From positions 62,001-126,000 of the forward strand of contig NZ_FRBE01000006.1 of NCBI RefSeq assembly GCF_900142535.1: a stretch of 64,000 nucleotides of DNA, in the 5' to 3' direction. This DNA comes from Fibrobacter sp. UWEL. GTDB lineage: Bacteria > Fibrobacterota > Fibrobacteria > Fibrobacterales > Fibrobacteraceae. The notes under the pieces are model-generated. The model saw nothing but the letters and a program-made list of their open reading frames with translations, ran no database searches and was not told where the DNA came from. This document shows positions 33,766-42,395 of the stretch, one piece after another. Made by a program: the position numbers and the translations under genes. How positions within the stretch are numbered: the first letter of the stretch is position 1; each line of letters starts with the position of its first letter.

Positions 33766-35152
33766 GATGACCTCCAATCTGTCCGTTGCGTTCCACAGTC
33801 GTAGCGCCTTCCTGCAGGTCCATCCCCTTAATGATGGCATTCTTGCCGAAACGTTTCTTAATAAGGATTTCAGCCTTCAGTCTTTTCTTTTCTCGCTCTT
33901 CCTTCTGGACGTCCGTAAAAATATCGGGCTGGTCGTAACTGGCGTCCAGCACATCATTGGCGACAATGTTTAATCGCTTGAAAGTCAAATCCTTCTGGGT
34001 AATGCGATCAAACAGTTTCATCACCGCATCCGCAATCACCGTCAGGGAGCTGGTGTAGCGTCCCAGCGCCGCCGTTCCGTGGGCAGGCTTGGGCAAAGTG
34101 CGTCCATAGGGATCCACCACCACTTCGCCGTGATAAATTCCCTTATCAATGTTCTCGCGGTCGTAACCCAGGTGCAACGTAATGCCGTTGGTCACAAGGC
34201 TCTTGTCAATGAGATCAATGACCAAGGAGTCCACCATTTCACGAACAACAATGCGGGCCTTATTCCAGTCGTAAGCATGCTGTAAAACTTGTCCACTGCC
34301 AATGCTGTTGGATTTCGGCTTGTATTTTTTGATTTCCGCAATGGTACAAGGTTCATAGCCCCAGGCGTGATCAATCAAGATTTCCGCATTGATGCCAAAC
34401 ATCTTGTAAAGTTCATCCGGGCGCTTGATGCTCACACGAGCCAAATCACCCATAGTGAGAATACCGCGTCCATCGTTCAACCTGCAAGTCGCCAGGCGCT
34501 CCGCAATCCCGCGGCCCACCTGCCAGAAACTGGTAAGAGGCTGATGGCTCCACAAGTTTTTGCGATAGCTCATTTCGTCCAGCTCCGCAATGCGGACTCC
34601 ATCTGCATCGGCGGGCACATGCTTTGCCATAATGTCCATAGCGATTTTGCACAAATACAAATTGGTGCCAATGCCCGCAGTAGCGGTGATTCCAGTGGTT
34701 TCAAAAACATCCTGGATCATGGTCTTTGCCAATTCCCGAGGAGTCTTCTTGTACATAGACAAGTAGCGGGTCACGTCAATAAAACATTCATCGATGGAAT
34801 ACACATGAATATCATCGTGGCTCACGTACTTCAAGTATACATTGTAGATGCGGGTGGAATACTCCACGTATTTCGCCATCTGGGGCGGAGCTATAATAAA
34901 TTCAATGGTCTTGTCTGTACGCTGTTTGACTTCAGCCACCTTCTGGTTCACTTCAAAAAGGCGGGCGCGACCGGGAATCCCGTAAGCTTTTAATGAAGGC
35001 GTTACCGCAAGACAAATCGTCTTTTCGGTTCGAGATTCATCAGCCACCACAAGGTTCGTCTTTAGCGGGTCAAGCCCCCGCAGAACACATTCCACGGAGG
35101 CAAAAAAGGATTTCAAGTCAATGGCAATGAATGTACGATTTTTGGGACCCAC
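33758..35152 (-). CDS. Y-family DNA polymerase (UmuC/UvrX-like)
   Basis: 464 residues. AIDLKSFFASVEC (first catalytic Asp) and HVYSIDECFIDVT (second acidic pair) are the Y-family active site. The absence of DinB-style extras and the YolD partner place it with the Firmicutes UvrX/YqjW and UmuC type. It would carry out translesion synthesis. The start is GTG 35152 with no evident ribosome site. A CCTGT/ACAGG dyad lies at 35171-35186, just upstream. Confidence 0.9.
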   Translation of the reverse strand: MGPKNRTFIAIDLKSFFASVECVLRGLDPLKTNLVVADESRTEKTICLAVTPSLKAYGIPGRARLFEVNQKVAEVKQRTDKTIEFIIAPPQMAKYVEYSTRIYNVYLKYVSHDDIHVYSIDECFIDVTRYLSMYKKTPRELAKTMIQDVFETTGITATAGIGTNLYLCKIAMDIMAKHVPADADGVRIAELDEMSYRKNLWSHQPLTSFWQVGRGIAERLATCRLNDGRGILTMGDLARVSIKRPDELYKMFGINAEILIDHAWGYEPCTIAEIKKYKPKSNSIGSGQVLQHAYDWNKARIVVREMVDSLVIDLIDKSLVTNGITLHLGYDRENIDKGIYHGEVVVDPYGRTLPKPAHGTAALGRYTSSLTVIADAVMKLFDRITQKDLTFKRLNIVANDVLDASYDQPDIFTDVQKEEREKKRLKAEILIKKRFGKNAIIKGMDLQEGATTVERNGQIGGHRA

Positions 35153-35170
35153 AGGAACAATATAGATATT

Positions 35171-35186
35171 CCTGTTGTCACACAGG
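35171..35186. promoter_or_regulatory. small dyad before the Y-family polymerase gene
   Basis: CCTGT and ACAGG flank 6 bases, 19 bases before the GTG start. The position would suit a damage-response operator, but I could not match it to a known LexA box. Confidence 0.25.
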
Positions 35187-35191
35187 TGTCA

Positions 35192-35320
35192 TCAATTCGC
35201 AATGGATTTCTGGATTTTCAAAACATCTTCAAGAGACATTTCGTTATCCTCAGCGATTTTTGCGGCATCGCTATCATCCTTGCTTACCAAGCCAGCATCA
35301 TCAAGTTCAAAGAACTTCAA
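35192..35320 (-). CDS. possible short protein between expansin and polymerase genes
   Basis: A frame ending ...SKDDSDAAKIAEDNEMSLEDVLKIQKSIAN has protein-like acidic composition. From TTG 35320 it gives 42 residues (MKFFELDDAGLVSKDD); no ATG or ribosome site is visible. It may be a real small protein or the tail of a decayed gene. Confidence 0.3.
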   Translation of the reverse strand: MKFFELDDAGLVSKDDSDAAKIAEDNEMSLEDVLKIQKSIAN

Positions 35321-35352
35321 GACAAATAAAAAAGCAAGAAATTTTTTATTAA

Positions 35353-36264
35353 CTAATCCCGATAATCGTACAGGTAATAATTGGCTTCTTCCTTCGAGAA
35401 GGCAGAGCCAGGGATTTTCCATACATCGGGAGTGCCGCTGCGATAGGAGACTTCTACGTTCACCACGTCATCTGACTGGAGGACTTCTACGGGAACTTTC
35501 CAGAAATTTTCCGTCCCCACCACAAATTCCAGATTTTCGTTACCGATGGAAATGTTGGTTACCGCATCCTTGGGGTTACGCACTTGAATGATGCTCCAGT
35601 AAGTGCTGGCACCTTCCTTAATCCAAATGCTAGTGGAGTCTCCCCACACGCCTTCAACGCCTTCGCAGGATACGAATTCCCATTCGCCGTAGTAGCGGCC
35701 CACCTGAATGCCCATGATATCGCTGGCTGGTGCACCGCCAAGGTCTACACCGCAACTTTCATCGGGACAACGGTCCGTAATGCGAACCGTCACACGTTTC
35801 CAGCCATCAGGCGTCTGAGCCTTTACGCGAACGCAGCCTCCGCAGGCAAGGCCCCCGTTCCAAGGACCCTGATCGTCCCCGCTGGAAACATTCACATGGA
35901 TGGCAGCATAATATTGAATGTTTGTCTGGCCATAATTGCAGGCGCCTCCCAGGCTTGTTTCCTTAGCAGTAATGCTACCGTAGGTTGTAATGGAGCCCTT
36001 CCCGCCAATATCCGTCAGGACGGGATCCTGAGCCGTATAGCTATCGCAATTGCTGCAATTCCCATCCGCATCGTCGAAATACCAAGCGTCGGATTCCTTA
36101 GACTCCGAGGAAGCCTCCGTAACATCGCTGGAGGACATCGCGACAATACTCGACGAACTTATAGGCACATCCGTTGCATTAGAAGAATTGTCAGAACCGC
36201 AACCAATAAAGGCTAAAGTCATTCCCATCAGCAAGCAAATTGCACTAAAAAAATTCGTCCTCAT
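35353..36264 (-). CDS. bacterial expansin-like lipoprotein
   Basis: 303 residues with lipobox AFIGC and a Ser-rich linker (about 25-60). Residues about 85-205 form a double-psi beta-barrel with Cys pairs and the expansin motif RITDRCPDESCGVDL, and CGGCVRVKA earlier. Residues about 215-303 fit the expansin D2/CBM63-like domain (YWSIIQVRNPKDAV...GTPDVWKIPGSAF). Expansins loosen cellulose without hydrolysis, in keeping with a cellulolytic organism. A lipid anchor would keep it at the cell surface. Single gene. Confidence 0.88.
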   Translation of the reverse strand: MRTNFFSAICLLMGMTLAFIGCGSDNSSNATDVPISSSSIVAMSSSDVTEASSESKESDAWYFDDADGNCSNCDSYTAQDPVLTDIGGKGSITTYGSITAKETSLGGACNYGQTNIQYYAAIHVNVSSGDDQGPWNGGLACGGCVRVKAQTPDGWKRVTVRITDRCPDESCGVDLGGAPASDIMGIQVGRYYGEWEFVSCEGVEGVWGDSTSIWIKEGASTYWSIIQVRNPKDAVTNISIGNENLEFVVGTENFWKVPVEVLQSDDVVNVEVSYRSGTPDVWKIPGSAFSKEEANYYLYDYRD

Positions 36265-36282
36265 ATCCCCCTTAATCTAAAT

Positions 36283-36309
36283 AAAAACGAGACCCTTTTT
36301 AGGATCTCG
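36283..36309 (-). terminator. intrinsic terminator after the Bat-like TPR genes
   Basis: Minus-strand stem CGAGATCC/GGGTCTCG with TAAAAA loop, then TTTTT. It separates the TPR/glycosyltransferase operon from the expansin gene. Confidence 0.85.
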
Positions 36310-36352
36310 CTCAATATTTTACTTATGTAAATTTTCCGGCGCGACGCTCGCC

Positions 36353-36985
36353 TTACCAGTCTTTTTCAGGGCGTCTCTGGCCGCGGATGGGTTTCCAGGG
36401 TTTGCGTTCGCCGTTCTGCTCATCGAAATCCTTCAACATCTGGGCCGCATCCTCGGGACTCATCATAGCGGGAGTTTCTTCAGGCTGCTGGTCTTCCCCA
36501 CCCTGGCTGTCGCTGGACTGATCCTGCGGCTGTTCGGGCTGAGGCTGCTGATCCTGGCCACCGTTGGAATCGGAGCTCTGATTGTTGCCCTGGCTGGAAC
36601 TGGATTCGCCAGAATTCTGGTCCTGCTGGTTTTGATCCTGCTGGTCCTTATTCTGATCCTGGTTATCCTTGTTCTGGTCCTGATTTTGATCTTGATTCTG
36701 ATCCTGGTTTTGATCGTTGTTCTGATCATTCTTAGGATCGTTCTTCTTATTTTCGTTCTTCTGTTCGTCCTTCGCTTCCTTAATGCGATCTAGAAGCATC
36801 TGCAGTTTCTGATCGTTAGGATAATACTGAAGGCCTTCATTACAGGTAATCTCTGCGGTGGGCAAGCGATTTTCGATGTACTGGAAAGCAGCATCGCTAT
36901 AGTAAGCGCTAGCGGACTTCGGAGCAGCAAAAGCCGCACCGGCACACAGAACCAATCCGAAAAGTACACGCGGAAGCATTCTCAT
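36353..36985 (-). CDS. periplasmic Bat-like protein with DQNQ low-complexity tract
   Basis: 210 residues with signal peptide (LVLCAGAAFAA), a short TPR-like part (AAFQYIENRLPTAEITCNEGL) and then a long Asp/Gln/Asn tract of repeated DQNQ units (about residues 80-125), followed by Gln/Pro-rich linkers and a basic end (GRKPWKPIRGQRRPEKDW type). It resembles C-terminal parts of BatC/BatB-like proteins. The start overlaps the previous stop (TAATG). The repeat tract may vary in length between strains. Confidence 0.75.
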   Translation of the reverse strand: MRMLPRVLFGLVLCAGAAFAAPKSASAYYSDAAFQYIENRLPTAEITCNEGLQYYPNDQKLQMLLDRIKEAKDEQKNENKKNDPKNDQNNDQNQDQNQDQNQDQNKDNQDQNKDQQDQNQQDQNSGESSSSQGNNQSSDSNGGQDQQPQPEQPQDQSSDSQGGEDQQPEETPAMMSPEDAAQMLKDFDEQNGERKPWKPIRGQRRPEKDW

Positions 36986-37740
36986 TAGATTACCTCCAGA
37001 TCGTTATCGGTGTTGCTGGCGTCAATCTTTGCCTTAGGCTTACGACCTGCCTTAATTTCAATGACATCATCTATACGCTGCACGTAAGAGCTGAGCTGAC
37101 CTGCAGTTTCATCTTCGGCGATGATGTTTTCCAGAAGGGCCTTGGCATCTTCATACTTGCCATCCTTGGAAAGCTGGAGAGCGCGAGCCAGAGCTTCCTT
37201 GGCCTTTTCACTTAAAGGCGGCTGCTTCTGATCATTTTCCTGATCCTGGTTCTTGTCCTGATTTTCCTTCTGCTTGTCAATTTCTTCCTTCAACTTGCGC
37301 TGAACAATTTCAACATTCTTCTTGGCGTTTTCAAAATCCTCATTCAAGTCGATTGCCTTTTTCAGATAGGCAACGGATTCACGCCACGCCGCAATACGTT
37401 CACTAGGCTCACTGGCTTTTTCACCCACGCGGAAATGGGTATTGGCTAAATTATAGGCAGCCTTTGCAGCCAGTTTCTTATCCGGCATGCGGACTGCACT
37501 TTCCAATTCCTTCTTGGCCTCGTCATAATTACCAAGCTTGTATTGGCAAGTACCGATGTTGTAAAATAGAATAGGTTCCGCAGGTTCAGCCTCGCGGGCC
37601 TTCATATACTTTTCGAGAGCGCCGGCGTAGTCGCCCGCAGCAAACAGCTTATTGCCATCGTTAATGGGGCGTGCAAAAGCGGCCACGGCCACCATCAACA
37701 CTGCAACAAAAACTTTTGAACTAGATAAACGCATATTCAA
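36985..37740 (-). CDS. TPR protein, BatC/BatE-like
   Basis: 251 residues with signal peptide and tandem TPRs: GNKLFAAGDYAGALEKYMKA, ILFYNIGTCQYKLGNYDEAKKELESA, AYNLANTHFRVGE and a split last repeat. An NQD-rich linker precedes a final helical module (ALQLSKDGKYEDAKALLENI). The series matches BatC/BatE proteins of the aerotolerance operon. No BatA, B or D is visible nearby. Periplasmic scaffold is the likely role. Confidence 0.8.
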   Translation of the reverse strand: MNMRLSSSKVFVAVLMVAVAAFARPINDGNKLFAAGDYAGALEKYMKAREAEPAEPILFYNIGTCQYKLGNYDEAKKELESAVRMPDKKLAAKAAYNLANTHFRVGEKASEPSERIAAWRESVAYLKKAIDLNEDFENAKKNVEIVQRKLKEEIDKQKENQDKNQDQENDQKQPPLSEKAKEALARALQLSKDGKYEDAKALLENIIAEDETAGQLSSYVQRIDDVIEIKAGRKPKAKIDASNTDNDLEVI

Positions 37741-37794
37741 ATCTTTTAAACTTTTCTGCCCGTCAATATATGAAATTTCAGTATTTAAGAGTAC

Positions 37795-39324
37795 TTACTG
37801 GGGATATGCCACAATATATTTTCCAAAGTTTTGCACGGCATAGCCCTTCTGTTCCATAAGATTCAAGCGATTTCCCTTATTTTCCAGAAGGTAAACGGAA
37901 CGTCCATCCGCCTGGTATTCATTAAAGGTGAATTCGTACTTGTCAAAGCGATGAACATACAGGAATGCGCTTGGGAAATTGGTATAGGCCACCGTAGACA
38001 AATAGGAATTTAGATCCACCTGCCCGTAGAAAAGCACGCGAGTGTAATTCACATTGGGGTCCACATACATCTTGGTCCCCGCAGGCATCTTGGACTTGGC
38101 AAAAGCAATTGCCTCCCCAACACCTTCACAGAAGTGATTTCCAATACGATCCTTATAAATCGTGAAATACGTCCTTTCGAAATTGGCAAAACACAGGAGG
38201 TATGCCACCAGCGGAATCACGATGGTCTTAGGATGAATATAATTGAAGGTGAGCAGAATTCCCTGAGCCGCCATAATGATGGCAGGAATGAAGAACAGGT
38301 TCACGCGATTCACATTCACGTTAATAAGAATGCCAATGATGAAACCGGCCAGCAGCCAAACCACCAGGAAAAAAGACAACCCTACGCGACGGGCGATGAC
38401 ATCACGAACTGCGTGGAACAAGTTCAGTCCCAGCCCCACAAAAACAAAGGGGAGCGTAAAGGAATAGAACAAGCCAAAGCCTTCCATATAATTCCAGGGA
38501 AGTCCATCGGACTGATTCTTGAGAATGTTCCAGAAGTTCATGAAATTCTCGGGAATCTTCTCGAAGGAAATTTCACTATCCCGGAAATACACCATCTTGG
38601 GAATGCTGAAGAAAGGCAATGTGATTTCGGAAATCACATTCTTGTTCACCAGAAGGAACAGGAGCAGGGGCAGCGCCAAAGCGACAAGTATCCCCAGGGA
38701 AATCCAGGTGTAGCGATTGTTCTTGACGGAACGAGTCCACAGTCCATAGGCCACCAGCATCAAGATAATGAAGGGAACCACCGCCCAGATGGTAGCGTAA
38801 GCATAAAGGGACAATCCAAAGAAGGCAGCGGATGCCATCAGCAGCTTCGGTTTTTCCATGGCCTTCACAAAGAAGAACATCCCGAACAGCACAAAGCCCG
38901 GCGCAAGGTTGGATTCCAGTGCCCAGCGGGAAAGCATTACATGCCAGGGCGAAATAGCCAGAAGCAGCATGGCGCCAATGGCAGTCTTCTCATTGGAAAA
39001 GCGGCGGACCATCAAGTATACCGCCACCAGGGAGAGAATCCCCACCAGCACCATGGGCAAGCGAATAGACCACACATGAAGTCCAAAGAGAGCGACAAAG
39101 GGAATCATCAAGTAGGATTCCAGAGCATTCATGCCAGAACCCCAGGCGGTCAAGTATACAGGCAGGCGATAGCCATAGGAATCCGCCCCGTGATGGAGCA
39201 AGGTAAAGGCGTTGTAACCCGCGAAAGCTTCGTCCTGGTTGATGTCTCCCGGCACGGAACCGAACATGTAGAAACGTGCGTAGACACCCAACAGCAACAC
39301 CAGCCAGAAAAGAACCTTACCCAT
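37795..39324 (-). CDS. glycosyltransferase family 39-like membrane protein
   Basis: 509 residues with about eleven membrane helices. The N-terminal loop GDINQDEAFAGYNAFTLL carries the acidic DE site of GT-C enzymes of the ArnT/PMT type. It would transfer sugar from a lipid-linked donor on the outer face of the inner membrane. Its ATG shares one base with the stop of the upstream glycosyltransferase gene, so the pair is coupled. Confidence 0.82.
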   Translation of the reverse strand: MGKVLFWLVLLLGVYARFYMFGSVPGDINQDEAFAGYNAFTLLHHGADSYGYRLPVYLTAWGSGMNALESYLMIPFVALFGLHVWSIRLPMVLVGILSLVAVYLMVRRFSNEKTAIGAMLLLAISPWHVMLSRWALESNLAPGFVLFGMFFFVKAMEKPKLLMASAAFFGLSLYAYATIWAVVPFIILMLVAYGLWTRSVKNNRYTWISLGILVALALPLLLFLLVNKNVISEITLPFFSIPKMVYFRDSEISFEKIPENFMNFWNILKNQSDGLPWNYMEGFGLFYSFTLPFVFVGLGLNLFHAVRDVIARRVGLSFFLVVWLLAGFIIGILINVNVNRVNLFFIPAIIMAAQGILLTFNYIHPKTIVIPLVAYLLCFANFERTYFTIYKDRIGNHFCEGVGEAIAFAKSKMPAGTKMYVDPNVNYTRVLFYGQVDLNSYLSTVAYTNFPSAFLYVHRFDKYEFTFNEYQADGRSVYLLENKGNRLNLMEQKGYAVQNFGKYIVAYPQ

Positions 39325-41063
39325 TACTTTTCCTTCTTGGTCACCACGATATTCAGCCAGTCTGCATGATCGTAAGAATTGTCTCCATCAGGATCCGCCT
39401 TCAGGATAATCATGGACTTGCCGCTCACATTGGCACTACCGCGCTGGGCGCCCTTGTTGCCATACACCATACCGCTCTGCCACAAGGTATTTCCGTCCAC
39501 ATCCTCAACGCTAAACTTCACGGAACCGCCGCCACCACTTTCGTCATCGATGGCCACCACAAATTCCAGGGTCTCCGCGTTATCGGGAAGCCTAAAGAAC
39601 AATTCAGAAGCGGCGTGAGTTCCAAAGCCGTTTTCAAACTGCTGCCCCTTTACCGTCAAGGTATTTCCATCCACGGAACGATTCTTACGGGGCGAACCGT
39701 ATTGCTGGGTATAATGATCAATTCGCAAGTCCGTCAGGAAGAACTGATTGTCCTTCAATTCCACCTGCAAAGGCATCAGTCCAGAAATTTCACTTCCCAG
39801 AATGGGCAACAGGAATAGGCCCAAAACCGCATAAGGCGTAAAGTGAGGGAAGGTTACCGCCTTCAGCTTTTCAATGACAAACGGGAATGCCTTGGGCGCA
39901 AAGTTATGGACGATGGCCGCAATAAATCCAACTACCGCAATTCCAGAAACCCAAGTCCAGAGATCCGCACCCTTAAAGCCGTTAATCATGGAAATGTTCA
40001 TGGCGCATACGGCGGTAATCAAGGTGGTCCAGATCCAGGATTTCTTCATGTCCAGAATCATCCATACGCAAACAAAAGGTACGGCATAAATCAGGTAGCG
40101 TTCGTGCATGCCCGGCAGCAGCAGGAAGAAAGCAAATGCATTCCAGGAAGCCAATTCAAAAGTTCTACGGAGGGACTTGGCAAAGAGGGCGCACTTCAGG
40201 ATATATGCAGATACCACCACAAAGAGAATCTTTCCAAGCCAGGTAGGAGCAAGCAGGAAACCGATTCCATCGCCGGAAAGTCCCAGCAAGGGCAACGTAT
40301 CCCTGCTGGTATTCCCCACTAGGAACATCCAGAGGTTAGCGGCATTGTAGGTAGAATAGGGATACTGTTCCGTGGTATTCAAGTAAGCATGGGTCAGCAT
40401 GCCCGACAAGTTCCCCGCCAGAATAAAGGGCAGGAGCACCAGCACCACAGCAATTACCATCAGAGGAAGCCCACGCCAGGATGTCTTATAACGGCGCAGG
40501 AACATGCCGCCAAAAATGGGCAACAGCAAAATCATCTGGAACTTTGCCAGCAGAGCCAGGGCAAAGAACATGGACGCATATTTAATCTTGCTACGGAAAT
40601 TGATGCAGTACAGGGCAGCGATACCGAACATGCAGGGGAACAAATCCACCTGTCCCCAAATAGGACCATCCAGCAACAAAGCGGGATTCAAGGCAACGAA
40701 AGCAAGAGCGATATGAGCATCACGAGTTTCCAGCTTAAAGCGGGCCACCATGCGGCTTGCAAAATCTGTCAGGCCTACGTGAGCAAAGTACACCGGCCAC
40801 AGGCAGAAGAACTTCAGCAGGGTTCCCTTTTCCACGGGAATGTTAAACAAGTTGTGGATCTGCGCCACCACCCAAAGCCAGAACACATACAGCGGAGGAT
40901 AGTTGCCGTCAAAATGTTCTAAACCATTATTTGCCAGTTGCTTGACCCAGTTGGCCCAATAGCCCTGGTCCCCACCAAAGGCAGATGCCTGAGTGCAGAA
41001 CAAATTTGCCAAGAGGCAAATCACGCCCCAAATCAAAAAATATTTCGTCGCCTGTTTTTTCAC
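39324..41063 (-). CDS. GT-C membrane glycosyltransferase fused to a C-terminal NPCBM domain
   Basis: 579 residues. The first 440 are polytopic with FGGDQGYWANWVKQLANNG in the first loop and GPIWGQVDLFPC later, as in Alg6/mannosyltransferase-like enzymes. The last 120 residues are a soluble domain (YGSPRKNRSVDGNTLTVKGQQFENGFGTHA...LEFVVAIDDE) matching the NPCBM/NEW2 carbohydrate-binding fold. The fusion suggests the enzyme holds its own acceptor glycan. Operon with the M18 peptidase gene and the next glycosyltransferase. Confidence 0.82.
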   Translation of the reverse strand: MKKQATKYFLIWGVICLLANLFCTQASAFGGDQGYWANWVKQLANNGLEHFDGNYPPLYVFWLWVVAQIHNLFNIPVEKGTLLKFFCLWPVYFAHVGLTDFASRMVARFKLETRDAHIALAFVALNPALLLDGPIWGQVDLFPCMFGIAALYCINFRSKIKYASMFFALALLAKFQMILLLPIFGGMFLRRYKTSWRGLPLMVIAVVLVLLPFILAGNLSGMLTHAYLNTTEQYPYSTYNAANLWMFLVGNTSRDTLPLLGLSGDGIGFLLAPTWLGKILFVVVSAYILKCALFAKSLRRTFELASWNAFAFFLLLPGMHERYLIYAVPFVCVWMILDMKKSWIWTTLITAVCAMNISMINGFKGADLWTWVSGIAVVGFIAAIVHNFAPKAFPFVIEKLKAVTFPHFTPYAVLGLFLLPILGSEISGLMPLQVELKDNQFFLTDLRIDHYTQQYGSPRKNRSVDGNTLTVKGQQFENGFGTHAASELFFRLPDNAETLEFVVAIDDESGGGGSVKFSVEDVDGNTLWQSGMVYGNKGAQRGSANVSGKSMIILKADPDGDNSYDHADWLNIVVTKKEK

Positions 41064-41081
41064 AATAATCCTAACCGTTCA

Positions 41082-42281
41082 TTACACAAAAAATTTCTTC
41101 AGCAGCTGAATCATATCATCATGATCCTTAATGGCAATCATCTCGCGGATGCTATGCATACTGAGCATGGGTTCACCAATATCCACCGTAGGAATACCAA
41201 GGCTTGCAGAGATGGTAGGTCCCACCGTAGATCCGCAGGGCATATCGTTACGAGTGATAAACGTCTGGCAAGGCACTCCAGCATTTTTGCAGAGTAGCTT
41301 GAAGTTTGCGGAACTAACCACATCGCTGGCATAGCGCTTCTGGGAGTTCGCCTTCAGGACAACGCCACCACCTAAGACAGGCCCGTGGTTGGATTCATGC
41401 TTCTGCGGGAAGTTGGGATGCACCGCATGAGCCATATCGATGGACAAAGCCAGAGAAGTAGAGAGCGCAGAGTTTAAAGTCGAAAGAGGCAAACCCGCTT
41501 CGCCCCACACCTGCTCCAGAATAGACTGCAGGAAGTTGCCACCCGCACCTTCGCGAGTCACAGAGCCAACCTCTTCATTATTCATGAAGGCGGCCACCAT
41601 GAAATCATTTTCCAGCGGTTCAGAAGCTAGCAGCGCTTCTGCAATGGCGTGACAGCTGCTCAAGTTATCCAGACGTCCGGAGTAAATCCACTCGTCATTG
41701 AAACCGCCAGCATTGGCGCCCTGTGCGTCAAACAGCTGTACATCAAATTCCAGCAGTTGTTCGTCACCAGCAAGTTCTGCCTTCAGCACGTCTACAAACT
41801 TCTGGGACTCTGCAGCACACCACAGCGCATCCAGGTCCGTCTGAGGGTTCACCGTCAAGCCATCCTGATTCACACCGCGATTCAGGTGAATAGCAAGCTG
41901 GGGAATCTTGAACAGCTTGTTGCCTCGAATCAGTTTCGTCTGAACCTGGCCATTGCGTTCAAAGGCGAGCATACCCGCATAACCCAAGTCACGATCCAGC
42001 CAGCTGGTATACAGCAGGCCACCGTAGGTTTCCACATGGAGTTTATTCACGCCAGCGCAAGCCTTATCCGGATTCGGGGAAATTTTCAAGGCAGGAAAAT
42101 CCGTATGGGCCAAAGCAATACGGAACCTTGAATTCTCGCAGGCTTTTTTAGGGGCACGCACCGCAATCAAGGCGCCGTTCCGTTCAAAAAGCAAAGCTCC
42201 GCATCCTTCCAAAGCCTTTTTCAGGTTGTCCACGGTGTGGTAAGGAGTAACGGATTTGTCGAGAAATTCAAAAAAATTCAT
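41082..42281 (-). CDS. apeB: M18 family aminopeptidase
   Basis: 399 residues. Metal-site motifs are ALAHTDFPALK (His), GRLDNLSSCHA (Asp), NNEEVGS (Glu pair) and the C-terminal SMHSIREM (His), as in aspartyl aminopeptidases of family M18. It releases N-terminal, often acidic, residues in the cytoplasm. First gene of the leftward operon with the two glycosyltransferases. Confidence 0.9.
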   Translation of the reverse strand: MNFFEFLDKSVTPYHTVDNLKKALEGCGALLFERNGALIAVRAPKKACENSRFRIALAHTDFPALKISPNPDKACAGVNKLHVETYGGLLYTSWLDRDLGYAGMLAFERNGQVQTKLIRGNKLFKIPQLAIHLNRGVNQDGLTVNPQTDLDALWCAAESQKFVDVLKAELAGDEQLLEFDVQLFDAQGANAGGFNDEWIYSGRLDNLSSCHAIAEALLASEPLENDFMVAAFMNNEEVGSVTREGAGGNFLQSILEQVWGEAGLPLSTLNSALSTSLALSIDMAHAVHPNFPQKHESNHGPVLGGGVVLKANSQKRYASDVVSSANFKLLCKNAGVPCQTFITRNDMPCGSTVGPTISASLGIPTVDIGEPMLSMHSIREMIAIKDHDDMIQLLKKFFV

Positions 42282-42395
42282 AAAGCCTCCGGCCTAATGC
42301 CCCTCAAAATAGAAATATGGCGGTAATCTTCGTTTTTTAGAGGCATTTTTCGGGCCTAATCGTAAAAGTAAAATAATATTTATATATTTCTTGCC

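Noticed and set aside
35153-35192. LexA box before the Y-family polymerase
   Set aside because: Only a short CCTGT/ACAGG dyad is present; it does not match a LexA site known to me for this phylum.
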